From: Acidimicrobiaceae bacterium
GTDB taxonomy: Bacteria; Actinomycetota; Acidimicrobiia; Acidimicrobiales; Aldehydirespiratoraceae
Reading direction: 5' to 3'
DNA: 64,000 nt
Assembly: GCA_009845995.1 (NCBI GenBank)
Contig: VXYK01000055.1
Location: forward strand, 39,421-103,420
Positions 17,885 to 25,617 of this stretch are shown piece by piece. The number at the start of each line of letters is the position of its first letter. Position 1 is the first letter of the stretch. The position numbers and the translations under genes were made by a program. The notes beneath the pieces were generated by a model. The model did no database searches, was not told the DNA's origin, and worked only from the letters and a program-made list of their open reading frames with translations.

Positions 17885-18739
17885 ATGCAACTTCAAGGAC
17901 CGTCGTCTGATGGATTCATGTTCTCCGACACGGGTGGTGACGGCCCGGTAGTCGTCTTCTTGCACGGGGTGTTGATGAGCGGCACGTTGTGGGACGACGT
18001 CGTTGACAGGCTGTGCGACCGGCACCGCTGCATCGTTCTGGAGCTTCCTTTCGGTGCTCACCGCATGCCGATGCCCGACGAATCGGACTTGACGCTCGAG
18101 TCGCTGGTGAAGTTGATCGCCGATTTCCTAGTCGAACTGGATCTCTACGATGTCACTCTGGTGTGCAACGACTGGGGCGGCGCTCAGCTCGTGATCAACC
18201 CGGGTGGTTCGGAGCGGGTCGCCAACCTGGTTCTCGTGTCTTGTGAGGCGTTCGACAACTATCCTCCCGGATTGCCCGGGCGGTTGCTGTGCCTCAACGC
18301 GTCGCTGCCGGGCGGAACGTTGCTTACGTCACAGCTTCTTCGGCCGCGGATGCTCAGGCATCTGCCGATCACTTTCGGGGGGTTGTCGAAGAAGCGTGTC
18401 CCCAACGAGCAGTTCATGAGTTGGATTGAGCCACTGCGCCGCGACCGGCGGATTCGACGCGATCTCGACAAGTACCTCCGCCATGTCCCAAAGAAGGAAC
18501 TGCTGCTGGAATGGGCTGAGCAACAGCGCTACTTCAAGGGCCCGGTGCTGGTCGTGTGGGCCCGCGAGGACAAGCTGATGCCGCCCGAGCACGCCATGCG
18601 GCTGACTGAGCACTTCGAGAACGCGGAACTCGTGTGGGTTGACGACAGCCGCACGTTAATCCCAATCGACCAACCAGAAATCCTCGCCACGCATATCGAA
18701 ACGTTCCTCGCCCGAACAACTACACCCGGACAATCGTGA
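17885..18739 (+). CDS. Alpha/beta hydrolase with Asp nucleophile (haloalkane dehalogenase/epoxide hydrolase-like)
   Basis: A 284-residue alpha/beta-fold hydrolase. The oxyanion motif is FLHGVLMSGTLWDDV. The nucleophile elbow is VCNDWGGAQ with Asp at 96, as in dehalogenases and epoxide hydrolases rather than Ser esterases. A candidate acid Asp is at 229 (WAREDKLMPP). Where the catalytic His is expected (usually GHF or similar before the PxDxP-like turn) the sequence reads DDSRTLIPIDQPE, with no His. The substrate is unknown. GGGGGA lies 4 nt before the ATG. It converges with an SDR gene and diverges from the HNH gene. Confidence 0.8.
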   Translation: MQLQGPSSDGFMFSDTGGDGPVVVFLHGVLMSGTLWDDVVDRLCDRHRCIVLELPFGAHRMPMPDESDLTLESLVKLIADFLVELDLYDVTLVCNDWGGAQLVINPGGSERVANLVLVSCEAFDNYPPGLPGRLLCLNASLPGGTLLTSQLLRPRMLRHLPITFGGLSKKRVPNEQFMSWIEPLRRDRRIRRDLDKYLRHVPKKELLLEWAEQQRYFKGPVLVVWAREDKLMPPEHAMRLTEHFENAELVWVDDSRTLIPIDQPEILATHIETFLARTTTPGQS

Positions 18740-18758
18740 AGCCCCGCGGTCCGGTGGG

Positions 18759-19526
18759 TCAGAACCTCATCTGCTGAATCTGGGCGGAGAGTCCACCGTC
18801 GAGCACCCACAACTGGCCGGTCGCGTAGCGGGCTTCGTCGCAAGCAAGCCAGTGGACAAGGTTGGCCATGTCGGTCGGTGTGCCGATGGTTCTCAGCGGA
18901 TGCACGCGTTCGGCTTCAGCGCGGGCGTCAGAGGGATCAACCCCGTCGGGGATGAACTGCTCGAGCATCGGCGTGTCGATGTAGCCGGGGCAGATCGCGT
19001 TGACACGAATGCCTTCGGGTCCATAGTCGCATGCCATAGCCTTCGTGAGAGCGTGCACCGCCCCCTTCGTGGCGCAGTAGGCGGCCAGTCTGGGGTCGGC
19101 CAGGTAACCGTCATAGGAACCGAAGTTGATGATCGCGGCGTGGGCAGATTTGCGCAGGAGTGGCAGCGCGTGCTTCGACGTGAGGAACATGCCGGTGACG
19201 TTGATCGCGAAGATTCGGTTCCACTCGTCGAGGGTCGTCTCGTCGATCGCCTTCTCGATCTCTATTCCTGCCGCGTTCACCACGATGTCGAGGCGGTCGT
19301 GGCGCCCTTGGATCATCGCGATACCGGCGGCGACTTCGTCCTCGGAGGTGACATCGAAACGCAGGAATTCACCAGCTGCGGGGGATGGACCGATAGTCCC
19401 GGCGTCGTTGAGGTCGGCGGCGTAGACGAAGGCCCCCTCGGCTGCGAAACGCGCGCAAACGGCGCGGCCGGCGCCACCTCTACCGCCTGTTACCAATGCG
19501 ACTCGCCCGTCGAGCGTGCCGGTCAC
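18759..19526 (-). CDS. SDR-family oxidoreductase
   Basis: A 255-residue short-chain dehydrogenase/reductase. The cofactor motif is ALVTGGRGGAGRAV, then NAAG and the catalytic YCATK with the preceding Ser in INFGSYDG. The C-terminus has ATGQLWVLDGGLSAQ. Its start overlaps the stop of the upstream Rieske oxygenase by ATGA, so it probably oxidises a product of that enzyme. The substrate cannot be read from the sequence. Confidence 0.9.
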   Translation of the reverse strand: MTGTLDGRVALVTGGRGGAGRAVCARFAAEGAFVYAADLNDAGTIGPSPAAGEFLRFDVTSEDEVAAGIAMIQGRHDRLDIVVNAAGIEIEKAIDETTLDEWNRIFAINVTGMFLTSKHALPLLRKSAHAAIINFGSYDGYLADPRLAAYCATKGAVHALTKAMACDYGPEGIRVNAICPGYIDTPMLEQFIPDGVDPSDARAEAERVHPLRTIGTPTDMANLVHWLACDEARYATGQLWVLDGGLSAQIQQMRF

Positions 19527-20650
19527 AACGCAGCTCTGTTGTAGGCGTCGAGCACGAGACCGTGGAAGTGGTGGAGCCCGTGTTCGGACAGGCCCGACCC
19601 ATCGGGATCGCTGACGATGCGGCCCTGTTGGAACGCCGGTGTCGACATGCCTCGCTGGACGCTCTCGACGAGATTGATGTCCTCCACTTGGAGGATCCCG
19701 TCGAGGTAGCGGATCGATTCGAGTTCGGCCTCTGTCGGTTCGGCGGTTTCATAGAAGAAGTCGTAGGTCTCGTAGGTGAGGTCGACTCCGGCGGGGATGA
19801 ACTTCAGGACGCTGAAGTTCCCGCGACCGGGGTAGCGCATCATGGTGGTGTTGGGCCACAACCACCAGACTGCGTGGTCTGTGACGGTGGCGTCGCTCAC
19901 GTCGTAGGCGCTGTTCGGTGTCTTTCCCGCTTCAGCCATATGGCTCGAATAGATGCCGTGGGTGGTCACCTTGTAGGTGTCCATGTCGACCAAGGAGACG
20001 AAGTCCTTGTGCGCGATGTGGCAGTGGTAGCACTCGAGGAAGTTGTCGACCACGTTCTTCCAGTTGCTTTTTATTTCGTAGGTGAGGCGGTGTGCGTGAG
20101 TCAGTTGTTCGACATCGGGTGCCCATCTTTGGATCTCTGCTGCGAGATCGCCGGACTGTTCTGCGAGCGACGCCGCGTCTGGATCGAGGTTGACGTAGAT
20201 GAATCCGCAGAACTCGTTGACCTGGACCGGTTCGAGACAGATCTTGCTGGTGTCGAAATCCTCCAGGTGATTCGTGTGCCGGGCCGCCTTGAGCTGTCCG
20301 GTCAGGTCGTAGGACCATCCGTGGTAGGGGCACACGAGATTCTGCAATCGGCCTTCGCCGCCGACGAGTTCGTGGGCCCGGTGTTTGCACACGTTGTAGA
20401 AGGCGCGAAGTTCACTGTGGTGATCTCGTAGCACCACCACTGGCATTCCGGCGACCGTATCGGCGATGAAGCTGCCTGGCCGTTCGAGCTTCTCGCGATG
20501 GCAGACCCATTGCCAGGAGCGGCTGATGATCTCGGACTGGTCGATCTCGAACCAGCGCGGCAGCGTGTAGGCGTCGACATGCAACGAGAACGACGCACTC
20601 GGGTCGGGATGCCATCCGTGCCCGATGTCTACCGGCGTGGGTTCTGTCAT
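19523..20650 (-). CDS. Rieske non-heme iron oxygenase, alpha subunit
   Basis: A 375-residue terminal oxygenase. The Rieske cluster ligands are C88-x-H90 and C107-x2-H110 (NVCKHRAHELV, LVCPYHGWSYD). The mononuclear iron site is DNFLECYHCHIAHKDF, with H209 and H214. The overall pattern resembles the choline/carnitine monooxygenase-like (CntA/YeaW) group that attacks quaternary amines or betaines, but substrate assignment is only suggestive. No ferredoxin or reductase is adjacent. GAGG lies just before the ATG. Upstream is a well-formed promoter with an overlapping palindrome. Coupled to the SDR gene by ATGA. Confidence 0.92.
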   Translation of the reverse strand: MTEPTPVDIGHGWHPDPSASFSLHVDAYTLPRWFEIDQSEIISRSWQWVCHREKLERPGSFIADTVAGMPVVVLRDHHSELRAFYNVCKHRAHELVGGEGRLQNLVCPYHGWSYDLTGQLKAARHTNHLEDFDTSKICLEPVQVNEFCGFIYVNLDPDAASLAEQSGDLAAEIQRWAPDVEQLTHAHRLTYEIKSNWKNVVDNFLECYHCHIAHKDFVSLVDMDTYKVTTHGIYSSHMAEAGKTPNSAYDVSDATVTDHAVWWLWPNTTMMRYPGRGNFSVLKFIPAGVDLTYETYDFFYETAEPTEAELESIRYLDGILQVEDINLVESVQRGMSTPAFQQGRIVSDPDGSGLSEHGLHHFHGLVLDAYNRAAL

Positions 20651-20667
20651 GGGTCTGCCTCGAAGCG

Positions 20668-20696
20668 AGAATAAGTTTCGTCGAACGACCGTTCAA
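20668..20696 (-). promoter_or_regulatory. Promoter and overlapping dyad operator of the Rieske operon
   Basis: On the minus strand TTGAAC (20691-20696) and TATTCT (20668-20673) are separated by 17 bp, a good sigma-70-type promoter for the gene starting at 20650. A perfect dyad GAACG-AC-CGTTC occupies 20683-20694, overlapping the -35. Short GAACG-N2-CGTTC palindromes are typical of TetR-family operators. No TetR gene is in the window. Confidence 0.6.
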
Positions 20697-20725
20697 ATCT
20701 ACGGTGTCGGTGGCTGATCGGCCGG

Positions 20726-21208
20726 TTAGGGCACGTCTGGATCAAGTGGATCCGCCTTTTCGATTACGTGCGGCAAGAATGCTGTCTTTGGCAGGGTCGG
20801 AACCGTGAGCTCCCAGTTCGTGTGAGGGTCACCGCCGGCGAGTTGTTCCGTCGAGGGCGGCTCCCGCAAGAGGTGGCCGGAAATGAGCCTCTCCAGAGTC
20901 CGCGACTCAGCCTCGTCGTTATCGCGCAGACGCGCATCATCTTCACCGGTGACAAACGCGGACTCGATCACGTATCCGCCTTCGGCGGGGGCGAAGGTCG
21001 CCTCAAAGACACCCAGCCCCGTCCAACTGCGATGCGCGAACAGTCGGTTCCCCTCCATGAAGATGAACCACTTCTCCTCCATCATGTGAGGGACATAACC
21101 ACGCCGGATATCTGCCATCTCGGCTTCGGTCCAGACCCGTGAAGGCGCAGGAATCGGCTGCGGCAACGTGAGAGGCTCGACTTTCCAATCCCCACGTTGC
21201 GCCGTCAT
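20726..21208 (-). CDS. Conserved hypothetical protein
   Basis: A 160-residue soluble protein of unassigned function. Its most distinctive stretch is MEEKWFIFMEGNRLFAHRSW followed by TG and VFEATFAPAEGGYVIES. This looks like a compact beta-rich domain with conserved Trp and Arg. It has no signal peptide or metal motif. GGAGG-type sequence precedes the ATG. It lies 75 nt upstream of the Rieske gene on the same strand, but that gene has its own promoter. Confidence 0.65.
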   Translation of the reverse strand: MTAQRGDWKVEPLTLPQPIPAPSRVWTEAEMADIRRGYVPHMMEEKWFIFMEGNRLFAHRSWTGLGVFEATFAPAEGGYVIESAFVTGEDDARLRDNDEAESRTLERLISGHLLREPPSTEQLAGGDPHTNWELTVPTLPKTAFLPHVIEKADPLDPDVP

Positions 21209-21348
21209 GCTCTCCCTCCTCCACTACCGGGTGGAGACAACGCGGCGGATTCGCGAGGCTCCAACGTCTCTGAATTGCCAGTGTCCCCAACCATGAACGC
21301 GACCATATAGAGGCCATATGACACTGCTGGCGGCGCGCTCCGCGAGCG

Positions 21349-22161
21349 CTAGGGGAGTTGTAGCCAGCAGGCGTCGTGGATCGCGGCGGCCATGGGGACC
21401 GGGCCCTTGGCCGTCATCGCGGGGTTGAAGACCTCGGCGGCCACGAACGGGGACGAACCGATGTGGTCCAACGCCGACCAAAGCGAGGCGTAGTCGACCG
21501 TCCCGACACCTGGGAGACGACGGTCGTTCATGGCTTCTGTTTCCAGATCCTCTCCCGGTGTTGGTCCCGGATCACACATCTGCACGTACGCCACACGCTC
21601 ACCGGGAATCGAGCGAAGCGCGTCCAGATCGGGGCCACCGGGTTGGCGCACCCAATGCCAGGCGTCGATCAGAACGGTGGCATTGTCGGCGCCGCTGGCG
21701 ACCACCAGGTCGTTGGCCGCAGAAAAAGTCGGCACCCCGGACCAAGGCAGGAACTCCAACGCAATCACCATGTCAGCAGTTGCCGCCACCTCCGCCAGCA
21801 TCGCCAATCCGTCGGCCGCCGCGCTCTGGTCTTCGATCGGCCCCAGACAAGCAGCCCCGACAATGTGCGCCCCGAACTGAGAACCCGTCTCGACCAAACC
21901 TGCAACCTCAGCACGGGCTGCGTCACTCGGCCCCGAGGTCCAGCTGATGGCGGCTTCCACCGCTCTCACCGACAGTCCCGAATCGAGTACCACGTTGGCC
22001 GCCTGCGGACCGGCGAACATGAGATGAAACGCCCACAGGCTGACCTCGTCGAACCCGGCTTGCGCGGTGGCGTTGATGTAGCCGCGGAAGGAGTCCGCAT
22101 CGACCCTCATCGGGTCGGGCAGCAAGGTGGACGGGCAGTTGCCGAGGGAATCGATCTTCAT
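21349..22161 (-). CDS. Sugar phosphate isomerase/epimerase-like TIM-barrel protein
   Basis: A 270-residue protein of the xylose-isomerase-like (AP endonuclease 2) superfamily. Metal-site signatures are ALEFLPW (Glu), TVLIDAWHWVRQ (Asp and His) and the C-terminal VAAEVFNPAM (Glu). Members isomerise or epimerise sugars, inositols or related ketoses, and the substrate here is unknown. It diverges from the enoyl-CoA hydratase gene and lies in a catabolic neighbourhood. Confidence 0.85.
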   Translation of the reverse strand: MKIDSLGNCPSTLLPDPMRVDADSFRGYINATAQAGFDEVSLWAFHLMFAGPQAANVVLDSGLSVRAVEAAISWTSGPSDAARAEVAGLVETGSQFGAHIVGAACLGPIEDQSAAADGLAMLAEVAATADMVIALEFLPWSGVPTFSAANDLVVASGADNATVLIDAWHWVRQPGGPDLDALRSIPGERVAYVQMCDPGPTPGEDLETEAMNDRRLPGVGTVDYASLWSALDHIGSSPFVAAEVFNPAMTAKGPVPMAAAIHDACWLQLP

Positions 22162-22245
22162 TGAGTGAGTCTCGCCAATTCAGCGGCCGGGCACCAATCC
22201 GCAGGCCAATGTGCCCCCAGTGCGGCAATCAGACAGAATCAAGAC

Positions 22246-23025
22246 GTGACCGAGAAGCTGATTCTGGAAATCGATGGCCCGATTGCGACCATCACCAACA
22301 ACAACACCGCAAAGCACAACGCGTTCGACGATGAAATGGACGGCCAACTGTTCGCGATATTCGACGAACTCATCGCAACCCCCACGGTGCGAGCGGTGAT
22401 CTGGCGAGGCGAAGGCAAGAACTGGTCATCCGGCCGCGATGTCGCCGCGATCGGCACCAATGTCACGGAGATGACCCACCACGAGTTGATGACGCGAGGG
22501 CACAAAGGAATCCAGAAGATCTGGGAACTGGAAGCCCCCATAATCGCGGCCATCCAGGGCTGGGCCATCGGCGGTTCGTTCCAACGGGCGCTGATGTGCG
22601 ACATCCGCATCGCCAGCGAAGGCGCCCGTTTCATGTTGCCCGAAGTCAACTACGGCGTGATCCCCGACACCGGTGGTATGGGTGTGCTCTACGAGATGTG
22701 CGGCCACGGTTTGGTGAGCGACATGGTCCTGACAGGGCGCACCCTCGACGCCCAAGAAGCCCTCGCCCACGGCATCGTCAGCCGTATCGTCAAACCCGAC
22801 GAACTCGACAGCACCGCCAAAGAGATGGCCGAGAAGATCGCGGCGTCTCCCGCGGTCACAGTGAAACTGGCCCGTCGGGTGATCAGCCACCTGTCACGGC
22901 CCGAGATCCGCTCTTCGATGGAAGACGAACTGGTCTACCAGACCTTCCTCAACAAATCCGAGGACTTCGCCGAGTTCAAAGCAGCCCGAACCGAGGGCCG
23001 CGAACCGAACTATCGGGGATCGTGA
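22246..23025 (+). CDS. Enoyl-CoA hydratase/isomerase family protein
   Basis: A 259-residue crotonase-fold enzyme. The oxyanion-hole segments are NWSSGRDVAAI and AIQGWAIGGSFQRALMCDI. The catalytic-region Glu is in PEVNYGVIPDTGG. The GTG at 22246 gives TEKLILEIDGPIATI as N-terminus, which matches the family; the frame is open to a TTG at 22165. CAGAAT lies 6 nt before the GTG and could be a -10 of a leaderless transcript. The stop overlaps the next gene's ATG by one base, indicating coupling with the following SDR gene and a role in acyl-CoA catabolism. Confidence 0.9.
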   Translation: MTEKLILEIDGPIATITNNNTAKHNAFDDEMDGQLFAIFDELIATPTVRAVIWRGEGKNWSSGRDVAAIGTNVTEMTHHELMTRGHKGIQKIWELEAPIIAAIQGWAIGGSFQRALMCDIRIASEGARFMLPEVNYGVIPDTGGMGVLYEMCGHGLVSDMVLTGRTLDAQEALAHGIVSRIVKPDELDSTAKEMAEKIAASPAVTVKLARRVISHLSRPEIRSSMEDELVYQTFLNKSEDFAEFKAARTEGREPNYRGS

Positions 23026-23924
23026 TGAGCAACGAGAAGACGCCGCGAGGGATCCCAGAACCACCACCCCTGGGGGCTTCTGCGCTGCCCGCGGGCACCT
23101 TCGACGGTACGGCGGTGCTCGTAACCGGCGCCGGCACTGGTTTGGGCGAGGGAATAGCTGAAGAATTCGCCCGTCTCGGAGCGAGCATCGTGATCGGCAG
23201 CCGCAAACAGGAGAATCTGGATGCCGGCCGTGCGGCTATCGAAGAACTGGGAGCCCCGGTCGAAACGGCGATCTGCGATATCCGCGACCCCGAGTCGATC
23301 TCCGCCATGCTCGATGCGGCTGAGGCGGCCTTCGGAACTCCTCAAGTCTGCGTCAACAATGCCGCAGCCAACTTTCCGGTGCCGGCAGAGGACATGTCGC
23401 CCAACGCCTGGCGTACGGTCGTCGACATCACGTTGAACGGCACGTTCTTCGTTGCACGCGAGTTCGCAAGACGCCACCTCGCGGCCAACACGCCGGCAAG
23501 CATCATCAACATCGGGGCCAGCTACGCATGGACCGGCGGCCCGGGATTCGCACATTCCGCCGCCGCCAAAGCCGGCGTGAAGAACATGGTTGAGAGCCTC
23601 GCTGTGGAATGGGGACCCTACGGGATTCAGGTCAACGGCCTGGTACCCGGCCTAATCCCTCACGAAGACATGACCGCCGACATCACTGCGAACCTGCAAC
23701 GAGCCGATCCCGAAAAAGACCTGTTGCAACCCGCCATGCGCGTCGGCACCCGCCGAGAGTTCGGCTGGGCTGCGACATTCCTGGCCAGCCCCTACGCTCG
23801 ATTCATCACCGGTCATACCCTGGTTGTCGACGGAGCGAACTGGCAACGCCGCTTCATGACGAACCCGACGGTGGTCCCGATCCGCGACCAGATGAACAGG
23901 GGTCCGTTCAACCCCGAAGGTTGA
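23025..23924 (+). CDS. SDR-family protein, 2,4-dienoyl-CoA reductase-like
   Basis: A 299-residue SDR. The cofactor motif is AVLVTGAGTGLGEGI, then NNAAANFPVPAEDMSPNAWR. The usual active-site YxxxK is replaced by SAAAK in FAHSAAAKAGVKNMVESLAV, with an EWG following. Loss of the Tyr with retention of Lys is a feature of 2,4-dienoyl-CoA reductases, which fits its coupling to an enoyl-CoA hydratase. The start overlaps the hydratase stop (TGATG). Confidence 0.85.
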   Translation: MSNEKTPRGIPEPPPLGASALPAGTFDGTAVLVTGAGTGLGEGIAEEFARLGASIVIGSRKQENLDAGRAAIEELGAPVETAICDIRDPESISAMLDAAEAAFGTPQVCVNNAAANFPVPAEDMSPNAWRTVVDITLNGTFFVAREFARRHLAANTPASIINIGASYAWTGGPGFAHSAAAKAGVKNMVESLAVEWGPYGIQVNGLVPGLIPHEDMTADITANLQRADPEKDLLQPAMRVGTRREFGWAATFLASPYARFITGHTLVVDGANWQRRFMTNPTVVPIRDQMNRGPFNPEG

Positions 23925-23957
23925 CCGCAACTGCTCGCTCAGCCAGCGGGCAGGACG

Positions 23958-23970
23958 TAACCTAAAGCGC
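23958..23970 (+). promoter_or_regulatory. Candidate leaderless promoter of the TauE/SafE gene
   Basis: TAACCT at 23958-23963 ends 7 nt before the ATG at 23971. No Shine-Dalgarno is present. Confidence 0.45.
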
Positions 23971-24711
23971 ATGGAGGCCATCCATGTCGTGCTTCTCCTC
24001 GGTGGTGGTTTCCTTGCGGGGATCATCAACACGATGGCTGGTGGGGGATCGCTGCTGACGGTTCCTCTGCTGGTGTTCGCTGATGTGCCCGGCAATGCTG
24101 CCAACGGCTCCAATCGGGTGGGGGTGCTTGCAGGTTCGTTGAGCGCCACGGGCACTTTCCGTCGATTGGGAGTGGCCGGATGGACGGGTATCGGTCGAAT
24201 CCTGGTACCGGCGGTGGCCGGCTCGCTGGTCGGCTCGGTCCTCATCTCACGATTGACCGACGACGATTTCGAGCGTGTCTTCGGTTTGGTGATGATCCCG
24301 CTGTTGGTGTTGTCGCTGCGCAAGCCAGACCCCGAAAAGCTGCAAGAACGCCCTCAATGGTCTCCGTGGATCACTGCGATCGTGTTCTTCGCCGTCGGGA
24401 TATACGGAGGCGCGATCCAGGCGGGGGTCGGGTTGATATTGATCGTTGCCCTGACCAGAGCGGGCATAGACATTGTGACTGCCAACCACATAAAGGTGAT
24501 CGTCACCTTCGTATACACGGCGTTTGCTTTGCCGGTGTTCATAGCGAACGGCGATGTCTACTGGTTGCCGGCGACCGTGCTCGCCGCGGGCGTGGGAGTA
24601 GGTTCTTTCGCGGGCGCCCACATCACCGTTTCAGGCGGTGAGCGGGTGGTGCGGCCCGTACTAGTGGTAGCGGTCGTGGCTATGGCCGGTCGCCTCTTGG
24701 GCCTGTACTGA
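23971..24711 (+). CDS. TauE/SafE-family membrane transporter
   Basis: A 246-residue polytopic membrane protein with about seven or eight spans. The family signatures are GGGFLAGIINTMAGGGSLLT near the N-terminus and AVGIYGGAIQAGVGLILI in the second half. These form the two inverted repeats of TauE/SafE exporters of sulfite, sulfoacetate or other organic anions. The substrate cannot be predicted. It is convergent with a PhyH gene. Confidence 0.9.
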   Translation: MEAIHVVLLLGGGFLAGIINTMAGGGSLLTVPLLVFADVPGNAANGSNRVGVLAGSLSATGTFRRLGVAGWTGIGRILVPAVAGSLVGSVLISRLTDDDFERVFGLVMIPLLVLSLRKPDPEKLQERPQWSPWITAIVFFAVGIYGGAIQAGVGLILIVALTRAGIDIVTANHIKVIVTFVYTAFALPVFIANGDVYWLPATVLAAGVGVGSFAGAHITVSGGERVVRPVLVVAVVAMAGRLLGLY

Positions 24712-24752
24712 TTGCCGCCATTCGCGACAGACGCGGCAGTGCGCCGCCGCGA

Positions 24753-25604
24753 TCAGATTGGTTCTGGCACCACCACAGAACCAGCGCGGGTTACGGGGAA
24801 CTGGCGTTCGGGAGCATCGCAAGCGACCCGCCCAGTCGGCGGACCCGAGGTGGGATCGCCGGTGAGAACCTCAGCACCTTGAGGGGCGTACTGGAGGATG
24901 TAGGACTTGCGGACCTCGGTGGTGGTGTTGGGTCCGGTCAGATGGGGCGTGAGCGAGGAGAACACGGCGGCTCCGCCCGCCGGTACTGGAGCGGGTTCGG
25001 CGGCTTCGAACTGCTCGAAGCACTCAAAACCCAGCGGATCGACGTAGCTGTGGGCCAGCGTGCCGGCGCGATGAACACCAGGGGCAACCCAAGGACAACC
25101 GTTCTCGATCGTGGCGTCGTTGAGCGCCAGCCACACCGTCAGGTACTGCTGGGGTTCGACGTAGGTGTAGCCGTTGTCCTGATGCCAGGGGAACCGTCGG
25201 GGCTTTTCGGGTTTCTTGTAAACCGCCTGGTCCCAGTACAGATTCACATCTGGACCGATGAGGTCCACGCAGATTGAAGCGATTCGGGGCTCGGCGGCGA
25301 CCTGGCGCAACAGGTTGGAGCGGCCTACCAGATGAGGAGAAAACGTGATAGCGCCTGCTTCGCCGATGAGCAGCCTCTCGTCCTCGAAGGCGCGTAGTGC
25401 TGCTTCCGTCTCCGCCTCAAGGGCATCGATCTCGTCGACTACCTCTGCGAGCGTGTCTTGGTCGAGGAGATCCTCGATCACGAAAAAACCGCGATTGTCG
25501 AACGCGGCGGTTTGATCTGGGCTGAGCGCGCTCGGCAACGCAGTAACTGAGTTCCAACTGAAGTCCCGATTCCACGGATGAAGCTTGAAAGCAGCGTTGC
25601 TCAT
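24753..25604 (-). CDS. Phytanoyl-CoA dioxygenase (PhyH) family protein
   Basis: A 283-residue Fe(II)/2-oxoglutarate-dependent oxygenase. The HxD motif is in RFPWHQDNGYTYVEP and the distal His in SSLTPHLTGPN; an Arg/Lys 2-oxoglutarate anchor follows (EVRKSYI). ATG 25604 (MSNAAFKLHPW) is preferred because GGGGA lies about 8 nt upstream; a GTG at 25610 is also possible. It starts 13 nt after the GH51 gene and is operonic with it. The hydroxylated substrate is unknown. Confidence 0.87.
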   Translation of the reverse strand: MSNAAFKLHPWNRDFSWNSVTALPSALSPDQTAAFDNRGFFVIEDLLDQDTLAEVVDEIDALEAETEAALRAFEDERLLIGEAGAITFSPHLVGRSNLLRQVAAEPRIASICVDLIGPDVNLYWDQAVYKKPEKPRRFPWHQDNGYTYVEPQQYLTVWLALNDATIENGCPWVAPGVHRAGTLAHSYVDPLGFECFEQFEAAEPAPVPAGGAAVFSSLTPHLTGPNTTTEVRKSYILQYAPQGAEVLTGDPTSGPPTGRVACDAPERQFPVTRAGSVVVPEPI

Positions 25605-25617
25605 GAGCACATCCCCA

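Noticed and set aside
19496..20431. Long open frame antisense to the Rieske oxygenase gene (311 codons, plus strand)
   Set aside because: It has no recognisable motif and is Val/Glu-rich, a third-position mirror of the real gene.
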